In this document: piece after piece, positions 54,923-63,555 of the stretch
How the letters are laid out: each line of letters starts with the position of its first letter
Position numbering within the stretch: position 1 is the first letter of the stretch
NCBI RefSeq assembly: GCF_006265115.1
Contig: NZ_SMDR01000001.1
Coordinates: 310,001 to 374,000 of the forward strand
Reading direction: 5' to 3'
DNA from: Arenimonas terrae
GTDB taxonomy: Bacteria; Pseudomonadota; Gammaproteobacteria; Xanthomonadales; Xanthomonadaceae
DNA: 64,000 nucleotides
Made by a program: the position numbers and the translations under genes
Notes under the pieces: model-generated
The model's input: only the letters and a program-made list of their open reading frames with translations
What the model was told of the DNA's origin: nothing
Database searches by the model: none

Positions 54923-55444
54923 TCAGTGCGCGGCCAACAGCCGGTCGAGCTTCTCGAAACATTCGCCCCAGCCTTCGACCATGCCGATCTCCACCAGGCT
55001 GTCGCGCATCGCGGCGGTCGGGCAGGAGAAGTCGAGCAGCAGTCGGGTGCGGCCGCCGAGGTCCTGGAAATCGACGGTCCACACGCATTCGACCCGGCCG
55101 CCGGCCGCGACGATGCCGGGCGCGACCTGCCGCGTCCATTCCTCGCCCATGCTGGCGCAGTCCTCGATGATCACCAGCCGGTGCGGCGGCGATACTTCGG
55201 CGAACGTGGCGACCACCGGGTACTGCCGGCCTTCGCCGTCGACCATCACCACGTGGAAGGCCCCGCCCGGGCGCACGTCGCAGGCGCGCACCTCCGTGCG
55301 GAAACCGTGCGGGCCCCACCAGGCGGCAAGCGCCGCCGGGTCGGTCCAGGCCGCGAAAACCGCGGCGGGCGGCGCGTCGAAATCGCGGCTCAGGGTCAGC
55401 CGCTTCTCGGCAAGGTCGACCTGAAGGGCAGTGTGCTTGTTCAT
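54923..55444 (-). CDS. SRPBCC (AHSA1-like) domain protein 2
   Basis: The 173-residue protein has the AHSA1 pattern LSRDFDAPPAAVFAAWTDPA, AAWWGPHGF and GGAFHVVMVDGEG, with a C-terminal EGWGECFEKLDRLL. Start ATG at 55444 is chosen because it gives the normal N-terminus; an open frame upstream lies within the VOC gene region. It lies 21 bases before SRPBCC 1. Confidence 0.88.
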   Translation of the reverse strand: MNKHTALQVDLAEKRLTLSRDFDAPPAAVFAAWTDPAALAAWWGPHGFRTEVRACDVRPGGAFHVVMVDGEGRQYPVVATFAEVSPPHRLVIIEDCASMGEEWTRQVAPGIVAAGGRVECVWTVDFQDLGGRTRLLLDFSCPTAAMRDSLVEIGMVEGWGECFEKLDRLLAAH

Positions 55445-55542
55445 CGGGGAAATCTCCGGGGCGGTTTCCGTCGGTCGGCGGGCGGGATTCGCCAGCCCGC
55501 GTCGCCGCGGGGTCGGGCCGACCCCGCGTCCTGCCCAGTGGC

Positions 55543-56010
55543 TCAGCCCATGTCGCGGCTGCAGTTGACCATCCACGGCGTGCCGAAACGGTCCACGCCC
55601 ATGCCGAAACGCTTGGCCCAGAAGGTTTCGCCCATCGGCATCTGGATCTGGCTGGCGCCTTCCATCAGGCCGGCGAACAGGCGCTCGGCTTCGGCTTCGT
55701 CCGTGACCTGCAGCGACACGGTGTGGTTCTGTCCGCCATCCTTCCACATCGACGGCGGACAGTCGCTGCCCATGATCAACATTTCGCCGAGCTGGAGCGC
55801 GGTGTTCATTACCTTGTTCTCGAAACCGGGCGGCAGCTGCGGATTACAGCCCTCGGGCGAGGAATGCGACTGCTCGTTGGGCTCCGGCGGCGCGTCGCCG
55901 TAGCGGAAGATGCCGGTGTTGGTCGCGCCGAGCACCTTGGCGTAGTGCGCGAAGGCTTCTTCGCAGTTGCCGTTGAAGTTCAGGTAGGGGTGGATCGCGG
56001 TGATGGCCAT
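55543..56010 (-). CDS. VOC family (PhnB-like glyoxalase fold) protein
   Basis: The 155-residue protein begins HPYLNFNGNCEEAFAHYAKV and has MNTALQLGEMLIMGSDCPP and DRFGTPWMVNCSRD, the layout of PhnB-like (3-demethylubiquinone methyltransferase-type) VOC proteins. Metal-dependent chemistry on small ligands is the general role. It sits between SRPBCC genes in the ArsR-led operon. Confidence 0.9.
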   Translation of the reverse strand: MAITAIHPYLNFNGNCEEAFAHYAKVLGATNTGIFRYGDAPPEPNEQSHSSPEGCNPQLPPGFENKVMNTALQLGEMLIMGSDCPPSMWKDGGQNHTVSLQVTDEAEAERLFAGLMEGASQIQMPMGETFWAKRFGMGVDRFGTPWMVNCSRDMG

Positions 56011-56022
56011 CGTTCGTTCCTT

Positions 56023-56508
56023 TCAGGCGGGGTCGGTGCGGAAAAGGGATTCCAGGCGCTCCAGGCTCTGGCGCCAGCCGATGCTTTCGCCCTGGTCCGA
56101 GCTCAGGCCGGTGTGGCGGATGCGCATTTCGGTGCCGGCGGCGTGGTCGCTCAGCACGACCTCGATGCGGCTTTGTGCGGCGAAGTTGTCGCGGGGGCGC
56201 GGCTGGCCGTCCGGATCGGCGAACCCGACCGTGAAGACCAGGCGCTCCATCGGAACCACCTCGGTGTATTCGCCGAGCACCCAGACGTCGGGGTAGTCCA
56301 GATGGCGGTGGCAGAAGAACAGCCGGCCGCCCACCCGCGCATCCACTTCGCAGGGGTCGACCCGCGAGCCGTGCGGGCCGAACCACTGCGCGAACCGCGC
56401 CGCTTCCGTCCAGGCCGCCCAGACCCGGGCGCGCGGGGCCGGCAGCAGGCGCCGGAAGCTGAGGTCGACGACGCCGGGCGTCGCAATCAGGTCAGGGGCG
56501 ATCGCCAT
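56023..56508 (-). CDS. SRPBCC (AHSA1-like) domain protein 3
   Basis: The 161-residue protein has LSFRRLLPAPRARVWAAWTE, AQWFGPHGSRVD and GGRLFFCHRHLD, ending IGWRQSLERLESLF. Its start overlaps the end of the arsR gene by 17 bases, a common arrangement for ArsR-SRPBCC pairs in bacteria. Confidence 0.88.
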   Translation of the reverse strand: MAIAPDLIATPGVVDLSFRRLLPAPRARVWAAWTEAARFAQWFGPHGSRVDPCEVDARVGGRLFFCHRHLDYPDVWVLGEYTEVVPMERLVFTVGFADPDGQPRPRDNFAAQSRIEVVLSDHAAGTEMRIRHTGLSSDQGESIGWRQSLERLESLFRTDPA

Positions 56509-56866
56509 CGGGCTTCTCCTTCGGGTTGGGGATGGCGGATTCTTCCGCCTGGACTTTCTGCAGATAGGCCTCGAGCCGGTCGAAGCGGGCTTCCCAGAGC
56601 TTCCGGTAGGGCTCGAGCCAGTCGGTGACGTCCTTCAGCGGGCCGGCATCGAGCTTGCACGGGCGCCACTGGGCCTCGCGGCCTCGGCTGACCAGGCCGG
56701 CCTTTTCCAGCACCTTCAGGTGCTTGGACACGGCCGGCAGGCTCATGTGGAAGGGCTGGGCGAGCTCGGTCACCGAGGTCTCGCCCTGGATCAGACGCGC
56801 CAGGATGGCCCGGCGGGTCGGGTCGGCCAGGGCGGCGAAGGTGTCGCTGAGGCGGTCGGCGGGCAT
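56492..56866 (-). CDS. ArsR-family transcriptional regulator
   Basis: Winged-helix repressor candidate of 124 residues. The N-terminal ALADPTRRAILARLIQGETS and the recognition region FHMSLPAVSKHLKVLEKAGL are typical. It lacks the metal-binding ELCVCDL motif of arsenic sensors, so the signal is probably an organic compound. It heads the arsR-SRPBCC-VOC-SRPBCC-SRPBCC-MFS-GFA operon and has a strong palindrome just upstream of its start. Confidence 0.9.
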   Translation of the reverse strand: MPADRLSDTFAALADPTRRAILARLIQGETSVTELAQPFHMSLPAVSKHLKVLEKAGLVSRGREAQWRPCKLDAGPLKDVTDWLEPYRKLWEARFDRLEAYLQKVQAEESAIPNPKEKPDGDRP

Positions 56867-56873
56867 GGAGCTT

Positions 56874-56901
56874 AACCAGTCAGCTAATTAACTGATTGGT
56901 T
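56874..56901. promoter_or_regulatory. 28-bp palindrome, probable ArsR operator
   Basis: AACCAGTCAGCTAA and TTAACTGATTGGTT form an inverted repeat with two mismatches, centred 21 bases before the arsR start codon. The position fits autorepression by the ArsR-family protein. AT content here is visibly higher than around it. Confidence 0.75.
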
Positions 56902-56976
56902 TTGTACGCCGGTCGAACCCGCGGGTCAAGCGGGTCGAAGTTATCGATTCAATTCAGCGGCGTCGGCCTTGCCGGC

Positions 56977-58266
56977 CTACCAGAGCGCATCGCGCAGCTT
57001 GAACCAGGCCATCGCCGCGACCAGCAGCGGGGTGCGCAGGGCGCGGCCGCCGGGGAAGGGGCGGTGCGGGATCTTCGCGTAGGCGTCCAGGCGGCCGGCC
57101 TGGCCGCGGATGGCCTCGGCGATCACGCGGCCGGCCAGTCCGGTGGCGGCGACGCCGTGGCCGCTGAAACCCTGCGCAAAGTAGACGTTGTCGCCGAGGC
57201 GTCCCCAGTGCGGGGCCCGGTTGAGGCTGATGTCGACGTATCCGCCCCAGACGTCCTCGAACTTCACGCCCCTGAGCTGCGGGAAGACGCGGGTCATGCG
57301 CCGCGTCATCGTGCCGGGCAGGTCGGGCGGGGGCAGGGTGGAATAACTCGCGCGGCCGCCGAACAGCAGGCGGTGGTCGGCGCTGAGTCGGAAATAATCG
57401 AGCGCCCAGTTGATGTCGGCCACGGCCATGCCGTTGCGGATCAGGTCCCGGGCGCGGGTTTCGCCCAGCGGTTCGGTGGCGCCGACATAGGTGCCGACCG
57501 GCATGATCCGGCTGTCGAGTTCGGGCGCGATGCCATGCACCAGGGCGTTGCCGGCCAGCACGACGAAATCGGCCTGCACTTCGCCCTGCGCGCAACGCAG
57601 CATGGGCTTGGCGCCACGATCGAGCCGGGTGACTTCGGTGTTCTCGAAGATGCGCACGCCGGCGGCGACCGCGGCGCGGGCCAGGCCCAGCGTGTAGTTC
57701 AGCGGATGCAGGTGGCCCGACTGCGGGTCGTACAGGGCGCCGATATAGCGCGGGCTGGGCAGCTCGGCCTGCAGGCGCTCGCGGTCCCACCAGGCGACGT
57801 CGTAGCCGTAGTTTTCCGCGAGGTCCCGCTGCCAGGCCCGGAGTTCGTCGATGTGCCGCGGCTTGATCGCCGCGTGCGCGTGGCCGTCGCGCCAGTGCGC
57901 GTCGATGCCGTGGGCGGCGATGCGCTCGCGCACCAGGCGCACGCCCTCCAGCGACCAGTCGAACAGGCGGCGCGAATCCTCGATGCCGACGAGGGCGGCG
58001 ATCTTCGACTGGTCGCAGCCGTAGCCGAAGATCACCTGGCCGCCGTTGCGGCCCGAGGCGCCCCAGCCGACGCGGCGGGCCTCGAGCACGATCACCTTCA
58101 GGCCGGCCTGCGCCAGTTCCAGCGCGGCCGACAGGCCGGTCAGTCCGGCGCCGAGAACGACCACGTCCGCAGTCTCGCGGCCTTGCAGGCGCGGATGTTC
58201 CGGCGCCGGCGCGGCGGTGCGCGAGTACCAGGAGTCGACGTGCGCGGACGGGTTGCGCACGCTCAT
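56977..58266 (-). CDS. puuB: Gamma-glutamylputrescine oxidase
   Basis: FAD-dependent amine oxidase (DAO family) of 429 residues. It has the FAD motif VVLGAGLTGLSAALELAQAG, then GWGASGRNGGQVIFGY, and a C-terminal FAQGFSGHGVAATGLAG. PuuB oxidises gamma-glutamylputrescine to the aldehyde with H2O2 release. It starts 1 base after the glutamine synthetase-like gene spuI, which makes its substrate, so the two are co-transcribed. The aldehyde would be used by PuuC at 51-52.5 kb. Confidence 0.9.
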   Translation of the reverse strand: MSVRNPSAHVDSWYSRTAAPAPEHPRLQGRETADVVVLGAGLTGLSAALELAQAGLKVIVLEARRVGWGASGRNGGQVIFGYGCDQSKIAALVGIEDSRRLFDWSLEGVRLVRERIAAHGIDAHWRDGHAHAAIKPRHIDELRAWQRDLAENYGYDVAWWDRERLQAELPSPRYIGALYDPQSGHLHPLNYTLGLARAAVAAGVRIFENTEVTRLDRGAKPMLRCAQGEVQADFVVLAGNALVHGIAPELDSRIMPVGTYVGATEPLGETRARDLIRNGMAVADINWALDYFRLSADHRLLFGGRASYSTLPPPDLPGTMTRRMTRVFPQLRGVKFEDVWGGYVDISLNRAPHWGRLGDNVYFAQGFSGHGVAATGLAGRVIAEAIRGQAGRLDAYAKIPHRPFPGGRALRTPLLVAAMAWFKLRDALW

Positions 58267-58267
58267 G

Positions 58268-59635
58268 TCAGACCTGCCGCAGGTACCAGGCGTATTCCAG
58301 CGTGGTCACTTCGCGGCTGAAGCTGCGCAGCTCCTTGAGCTTCTGCTGGCCGTAGATGTGGCGGAACGACTCGCCGAAGTGCCGGGCGACGAAATCGCTG
58401 GCCTGGAAATCGCGGATGGTGTCGCGCCAGTAGAGTTCGCGGTGTTCGGTCTGTTCGTAGGCGTTGCCGGTGATCGGCGCGCCCGGGTCGCCCTTGTCCT
58501 CCAGCCCCTGCAGGATGCCGGCCAGCACCGCGGCCGTGACCAGGTAGGGGTTGGCGTCGGCGCCGGCGATGCGGTGCTCGATGCGGATGTTCTCCGGGTC
58601 GCTGTGCGGAATGCGCATGGCCACGGTGCGGTTGTTGAAGCCCCAGGCGTCGTTGAGCGGCACGAAGGCATTGAGCACGAAGCGCCGGTAGCTGTTGGCG
58701 TGCGGCGCGAACATCAGCATGCAGTCGCGGCTGGCCCGCTGCAGGCCGGACACGGCGTGGCGCAGGGTTTCCGAAGGCGTTTCCGGCGTGCAGGCGAAGA
58801 TGTTCTTCCCCTTCTTGTCGAGCACGCTGACGTGGATGTGGGTGCCGCTGCCGGCCTGGTCGACGAAGGGCTTGGCCATGAAGCTGGCGATCATGCCCTG
58901 GTCCTCGGCCGTGGCCTTGATCACGCGGCGCAGCAGCAGGGCGTCGTCGCAGGCGGCCACCGCGTCGGCGCGGTGCTTGAGATTGATCTCGAACTGGCCC
59001 GGCGCGTATTCGGCCACCGCCGTGTCGGCGGGGATCTGCTGGGCGGCACAGGCGTCGGCGACCGCGTCGGTGAAGGGCTGGTAGTCGTTCAGGTCCTGCA
59101 TGTAGTAGACCTGCGTATTGGTGTTGCGCTCGCCGGTGCTCGGGTTGACCGAGGTCTGCGGGCGGCCGTCGTGGGTGAGTTCGGCGTCGAGCAGGTAGAA
59201 CTCCAGTTCGACCGCCACCACGGGCGTCAGGCCGCGTTCGGCGAAGCGCGCGACGATGCGCTTGAGCACCTCGCGCGGATTGGCGGCGAACAGGCCGCCC
59301 TTGCCGTCCTCCATCTGCAGCAGCAGCTGGGCCATCGGCCTGTGCTGCCAGGGGATGGGGCGCAGGCTGCCCGGCACCGGGCGGCAGATGCGGTCCTCGT
59401 CGCCGATGTCGTAACCCAGGCCGGTCTCTTCCACGGTATTGCCGGTGATGTCGGTGGCGATCAGGGACATCGGCAGGCAGACACCGTTCTTGTAGACCTT
59501 CTCCAGCGCGTCGCGGGTGATGCGCTTGCCGCGCAGCAGGCCGTTCATGTCCGGCAGCAGCAGGTCGATCTGTTCGCAGCCGTGGAGCTGTTCGAGCACG
59601 GCGGCGTCGGCAGCCGGAAGGGAAGACGAGGTCAT
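58268..59635 (-). CDS. spuI: Gamma-glutamylpolyamine synthetase (glutamine synthetase family)
   Basis: ATP-dependent ligase joining glutamate to putrescine or related amines. The 455-residue protein has IDLLLPDMNGLLRGKRI at the N-terminus, EFYLLDAEL, GSGTHIHVSVLD and the ANSYRRF segment, all of GS fold; it lacks the typical GlnA N-terminal features. The synteny (spuI divergent from spuA-spuB-spuC-binding protein) matches Pseudomonas. I start at ATG 59635. Confidence 0.9.
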   Translation of the reverse strand: MTSSSLPAADAAVLEQLHGCEQIDLLLPDMNGLLRGKRITRDALEKVYKNGVCLPMSLIATDITGNTVEETGLGYDIGDEDRICRPVPGSLRPIPWQHRPMAQLLLQMEDGKGGLFAANPREVLKRIVARFAERGLTPVVAVELEFYLLDAELTHDGRPQTSVNPSTGERNTNTQVYYMQDLNDYQPFTDAVADACAAQQIPADTAVAEYAPGQFEINLKHRADAVAACDDALLLRRVIKATAEDQGMIASFMAKPFVDQAGSGTHIHVSVLDKKGKNIFACTPETPSETLRHAVSGLQRASRDCMLMFAPHANSYRRFVLNAFVPLNDAWGFNNRTVAMRIPHSDPENIRIEHRIAGADANPYLVTAAVLAGILQGLEDKGDPGAPITGNAYEQTEHRELYWRDTIRDFQASDFVARHFGESFRHIYGQQKLKELRSFSREVTTLEYAWYLRQV

Positions 59636-59816
59636 GATGGACGGGCATCCGCTGGGGTCGCCGGATACTAGCACTGGCCGCAAGAGGCTGTAAAAAATCC
59701 TCATCATCGAAAGTCGCCGGCGTTCCGGGGTCCCGGCCGGGTGCGGCCGGAAAGGGCTCCAAAGCGCCCTGTGGGCCCCGCGGGTGGCCAGCGACCCGTG
59801 CGAGAAACCGCAAACC

Positions 59817-59836
59817 GCGTTGATAAAATCAAACGC
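59817..59836. promoter_or_regulatory. Candidate polyamine-regulator operator in the spuI/spuA divergent region
   Basis: GCGTTGATAAAATCAAACGC contains TTGAT and ATCAA as a perfect inverted repeat around AAA, extended by GCG and CGC. It resembles GCGTTGAATAAAATTT in the bauA/puuR gap. It lies 37 bases before the spuA start. Confidence 0.55.
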
Positions 59837-59872
59837 CCGGAGTAAGGTCGGGCATCTCCTCGCGAGGCGCCT

Positions 59873-60643
59873 ATGCGTCGAACCCCGCTGGTCGGTCTGC
59901 CTTCGGATCGCAAACAGATCGGGCATCACCCCTTCCAGGCGGTGGGCGAGAAATACATACGCGCGGTGGTGGACGGGGCCGGCTGCCTGCCGGTCCTGAT
60001 CCCTTCGCTGGCGCCGCCGCTGGACCTGCGCGCGCTGCTGCAATCCCTCGACGGCCTGCTGCTCACCGGCGCCTACAGCAATATCGAACCGCATCACTAC
60101 GGCAGCGACCCCAGCTATGCCGGCAACCTGCACGACCCGGCGCGCGACGCGACCACCCTGGGCATCGTGCCGCTGGCGATCGAGATGCGCGTGCCGGTGC
60201 TGGCGATCTGCCGCGGCCTGCAGGAGGTCAATGTCGCGCTCGGCGGCAGCCTGCACCAGAAGGTGCACGACATTCCCGGCTTCGACGACCACCGCGAGAA
60301 CACCGACGACCCGCTGGGCGTGCAGTACGCGCCCTCGCACCCGGTCGAACTGGCCGAAGGCGGCGTGCTCGCCCGCATCGCCGGGGCGCGGCAGGCAATG
60401 GTCAATTCGCTGCACGGGCAGGGGCTCAAGAAGCTCGGCCGCAACCTGATGGTGGAGGCGACCGCGCCCGACGGCCTGGTCGAGGCCGTGCGCTACGAAT
60501 CGGCGCGCGACGAGGATCCCGGGCCCTTCCTGGTGGCGGTGCAGTGGCACCCGGAGTGGAGGGTCACCGAAAATCCCTTCTACCTGGGCCTCTTCCAGGC
60601 CTTCGCGGCCGCCTGCCGCGAACGCGCCCACCAGCGAGCCTGA
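59873..60643 (+). CDS. spuA: Gamma-glutamyl-GABA hydrolase (class I glutamine amidotransferase-like)
   Basis: Peptidase C26-type hydrolase that releases GABA and glutamate from gamma-glutamyl-GABA (PuuD/SpuA). The 256-residue protein has the nucleophile Cys113 in AICRGLQE and His226 in QWHPEW. VNSLHGQGLKKL is another PuuD-type segment. GAGG lies before the ATG. spuB follows after 1 base, so the two are co-translated. Confidence 0.93.
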   Translation: MRRTPLVGLPSDRKQIGHHPFQAVGEKYIRAVVDGAGCLPVLIPSLAPPLDLRALLQSLDGLLLTGAYSNIEPHHYGSDPSYAGNLHDPARDATTLGIVPLAIEMRVPVLAICRGLQEVNVALGGSLHQKVHDIPGFDDHRENTDDPLGVQYAPSHPVELAEGGVLARIAGARQAMVNSLHGQGLKKLGRNLMVEATAPDGLVEAVRYESARDEDPGPFLVAVQWHPEWRVTENPFYLGLFQAFAAACRERAHQRA

Positions 60644-60644
60644 C

Positions 60645-62030
60645 ATGTCCAAGAAGAAAGAACCGAAACAGACGCCGGAAGAACAGCAGGAGAGCACGCT
60701 CAAACGCTGGCTCAAGGACCGTCGCATCACCGAGGTCGAGTGCCTGGTGCCCGACATCACCGGCAACGCCCGCGGCAAGATCATCCCGGCCGCGAAGTTC
60801 TCGCACGACTACGGCACGCGGCTGCCCGAAGGCATCTTCGCCACCACGGTCACCGGCGATTACCCCGACAACTACGACGACCTGGTCTCGCCCTCGGATT
60901 CGGACATGCTGCTGCGGCCCGACGCCGACACCGTGCGCATGGTGCCCTGGGCCACCGACCCGACCGCGCAGATCATCCACGACTGCTTCACCAAGTCCGG
61001 CGAACGCCACGAACTGGCGCCGCGCAACGTGCTGCACCGCGTGCTGGCGCTGTATGCCGACATGGGCCTGAACCCGGTGATCGCGCCGGAGCTGGAATTC
61101 TTCCTGGTCCAGCGCAACACCGACCCGGACTTCCCGCTGCAGCCGCCGGCCGGCCGCAACGGCCGCCCGGAAACCGCGCGCCAGTCGTATTCGATCGACG
61201 CGGTGAACGAGTTCGACCCCATCCTCGACCTGATGTACGACTACTGCGAGGCGATGGAGCTGGACGTGGACACCCTGATCCACGAGTCCGGCGCCGCCCA
61301 GCTGGAAGTGAACTTCGAGCACGCCGACCCGATGTCGCGCGCCGACCAGGTTTTCCTGTTCAAGCGCACGATGCGCGAGGCGGCGATGCGCCACGGCATC
61401 TACGCCACCTTCCTGGCCAAGCCGATGGAGAACGAACCGGGCAGCTCGATGCACATCCACCAGAGCCTGGTGGACGCGGAGACCGGCCGGAACGTCTTCG
61501 CCGGCGCCCGCAAGGGCCAGCACAGCCAGACCTTCATGCATTACCTGGGCGGCCTGCAGAAGTACGTGCCGGCGGCGATGGCGATCTTCGGGCCGAACGT
61601 GAACTCCTACCGGCGCCTGGCCTTCGGCGAGGTCTCGCCCAAGAACGTGCAGTGGGGCTACGACAACCGCACCTGCGGCCTGCGCGTGCCGCTGGACACG
61701 CCGGAGAACACCCGCGTCGAGAGCCGCTTCGCCGGCTCCGACGTCAATCCCTACCTGGCCCTGGCGGCGACCCTGGCCTGCGGCTACCTGGGTATCAAGG
61801 AAAAGCTCGAGCCCACCCAGCCGCTGGCCGGCAGCGCCCACGCCAAGGGCTACGACCTGCCGCGCTCGCTGGAAGAGGCCATCGTCCTGCTGCGCAAGTG
61901 CAAGCCGCTGCGCCAGCTGCTGGGCGAGCGCTTCGTGAAGGCCTACACCTCGGTGAAGGAAAAGGAACACCAGACCTACCTGCGGGTGATCAGCAGCTGG
62001 GAGCGCGAGTTCCTGCTGCTCAACGTCTGA
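60645..62030 (+). CDS. spuB: Second gamma-glutamylpolyamine synthetase (glutamine synthetase family)
   Basis: The 461-residue GS-fold protein has a charged N-terminal extension (MSKKKEPKQTPEEQQES), VECLVPDITGNARGKIIP, the ELEFFLVQ and PGSSMHIHQSL segments, and NSYRRLAFGEVSP. It is clearly different from the divergent spuI product and may use other amines. It lies 1 base after spuA and 36 bases before spuC, as in the Pseudomonas spu operon. Confidence 0.92.
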   Translation: MSKKKEPKQTPEEQQESTLKRWLKDRRITEVECLVPDITGNARGKIIPAAKFSHDYGTRLPEGIFATTVTGDYPDNYDDLVSPSDSDMLLRPDADTVRMVPWATDPTAQIIHDCFTKSGERHELAPRNVLHRVLALYADMGLNPVIAPELEFFLVQRNTDPDFPLQPPAGRNGRPETARQSYSIDAVNEFDPILDLMYDYCEAMELDVDTLIHESGAAQLEVNFEHADPMSRADQVFLFKRTMREAAMRHGIYATFLAKPMENEPGSSMHIHQSLVDAETGRNVFAGARKGQHSQTFMHYLGGLQKYVPAAMAIFGPNVNSYRRLAFGEVSPKNVQWGYDNRTCGLRVPLDTPENTRVESRFAGSDVNPYLALAATLACGYLGIKEKLEPTQPLAGSAHAKGYDLPRSLEEAIVLLRKCKPLRQLLGERFVKAYTSVKEKEHQTYLRVISSWEREFLLLNV

Positions 62031-62066
62031 CCCCCGACCTTGCCAACGTCTACTACGGAACTCTCC

Positions 62067-63437
62067 ATGGACAGCACCCACACCACGCTCCAGCAGCTCG
62101 ACGCCGCCCACCACCTGCACCCGTTCAACGACAACGCCGCCCTGGCCAGGAAGGGCACCCGCATCCTGACCCGGGGCGAGGGCTGCTACGTCTGGGACGC
62201 CGAGGGCAACAAGCTGCTCGACGCCTTCGCCGGCCTGTGGTGCGTGAACATCGGCTACGGCCGCAAGGAGCTGGGCGAGGCGGCCTCGAAGCAGATGACG
62301 CAGCTGGCCTATTACAACTCCTTCTTCGGCTGCACCACCGAGCCGACCGTGCACCTGGCGGCCAAGCTGGCCGAGCTGTGCCCGGGCGACCTCGACCACG
62401 CCTTCTTCTCCAACTCCGGCTCCGAGGCCAACGACACCATCCTGCGCATGGTGCGGCACTTCTGGGCGGTGCAGGACAAGCCGCAGAAGAACATCTTCAT
62501 CGGCCGCCACAACGGCTACCACGGCTCCACCGTGGCCGGCGCCAGCCTGGGCGGCATGAAGGGCATGCACAAGCAGGGCGGGCTGCCGATCCCCGACATC
62601 GCCCACATCGACCCGCCGTTCTGGTTCGGCGACGGTGGCGAGATGGGCGAGGAGGAGTACGGCCTGCTCTGCGCCAAGCGGCTCGAGGACAAGATCCTGG
62701 AGCTGGGCCCGGACCGCGTCGCCGCCTTCATCGGCGAACCGATCATGGGCGCGATCGGCGTCTACATCCCGCCGAAGAACTACTGGAAGGAGATCGAGCG
62801 CATCTGCCGCAAGTACGACGTGCTGCTGGTCGCCGACGAGGTGATCTGCGGTTTCGGCCGCACCGGCGAGTGGTTCGCCAGCCAGTACTTCGGCTTCCAG
62901 CCCGACATCATGACCCTGGCCAAGGGCATCACCAGCGGCTACATCCCGCTGGGCGCGGTGATGTTCAACAACCGCGTGGCCAAGGTGCTGGCCGAGAAGG
63001 GTGGCGAACTCGCGCACGGCTACACCTATTCCGGCCACCCGGTCTGCGCGGCGGTGGCGCTGGAGAACATCCGCATCCTGCAGGACGAGAAGATCGTCGA
63101 CACCTGCCGCGACGATACCGGCCCCTATCTCGCGGCGAAATGGAAAGCGCTGGGCGAGCACCCTTTGGTGGGCGAGGCCCGCATCGCCGGCATGGTCGGT
63201 GCGCTGGAGCTGGTGCCCCGGAAGCCGTCGCGGGAGTTCTTCCCGGAGCGGGGCAGGGTGGGGCAGCTGTGCCGTGACATCGCCCTGAAGAACGGTTTGA
63301 TCCTGCGCGCCACCAACGACTCGATGCTGCTGTCGCCGCCGCTGGTGATCAGCCGCGCCCAGGTCGACGAACTGGCCGAAAAGGCCTGGAAGTCGCTGGA
63401 CCAGACCGCGAAGGAGCTGGGCATCGCCACCGGCTGA
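62067..63437 (+). CDS. spuC: Putrescine/polyamine:pyruvate aminotransferase
   Basis: Class III PLP aminotransferase of 456 residues. It closely resembles Pseudomonas SpuC in [56 protein letters not shown] and the PLP lysine segment [15 protein letters not shown]. It moves an amino group from putrescine or spermidine-derived amines to pyruvate, making alanine. Start ATG at 62067; an in-frame TTG at 62040 is less likely. It offers a route parallel to the gamma-glutamyl pathway. Confidence 0.94.
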   Translation: MDSTHTTLQQLDAAHHLHPFNDNAALARKGTRILTRGEGCYVWDAEGNKLLDAFAGLWCVNIGYGRKELGEAASKQMTQLAYYNSFFGCTTEPTVHLAAKLAELCPGDLDHAFFSNSGSEANDTILRMVRHFWAVQDKPQKNIFIGRHNGYHGSTVAGASLGGMKGMHKQGGLPIPDIAHIDPPFWFGDGGEMGEEEYGLLCAKRLEDKILELGPDRVAAFIGEPIMGAIGVYIPPKNYWKEIERICRKYDVLLVADEVICGFGRTGEWFASQYFGFQPDIMTLAKGITSGYIPLGAVMFNNRVAKVLAEKGGELAHGYTYSGHPVCAAVALENIRILQDEKIVDTCRDDTGPYLAAKWKALGEHPLVGEARIAGMVGALELVPRKPSREFFPERGRVGQLCRDIALKNGLILRATNDSMLLSPPLVISRAQVDELAEKAWKSLDQTAKELGIATG

Positions 63438-63555
63438 GCAACGGCTCGGGAATCCGGGCGCAGGCTGGCCCGAGCGGGCTCGTCAGAGCAGGTCCGCTGT
63501 GTATGATGGAAACCGCAGGTTCACACTGATCCATCCACCTCGAAGGGGAAGTTCG

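Noticed and set aside
60564-63161. Minus-strand open frame of about 865 codons opposite spuB and spuC
   Set aside because: It is antisense to two clear plus-strand genes and overlaps the spuA end; there is no recognisable product.
63438-63480. Terminator between spuC and the binding-protein gene
   Set aside because: GCTCGGG and CCCGAGC can pair, but the loop is long and no T run follows; co-transcription across the gap is at least as likely.
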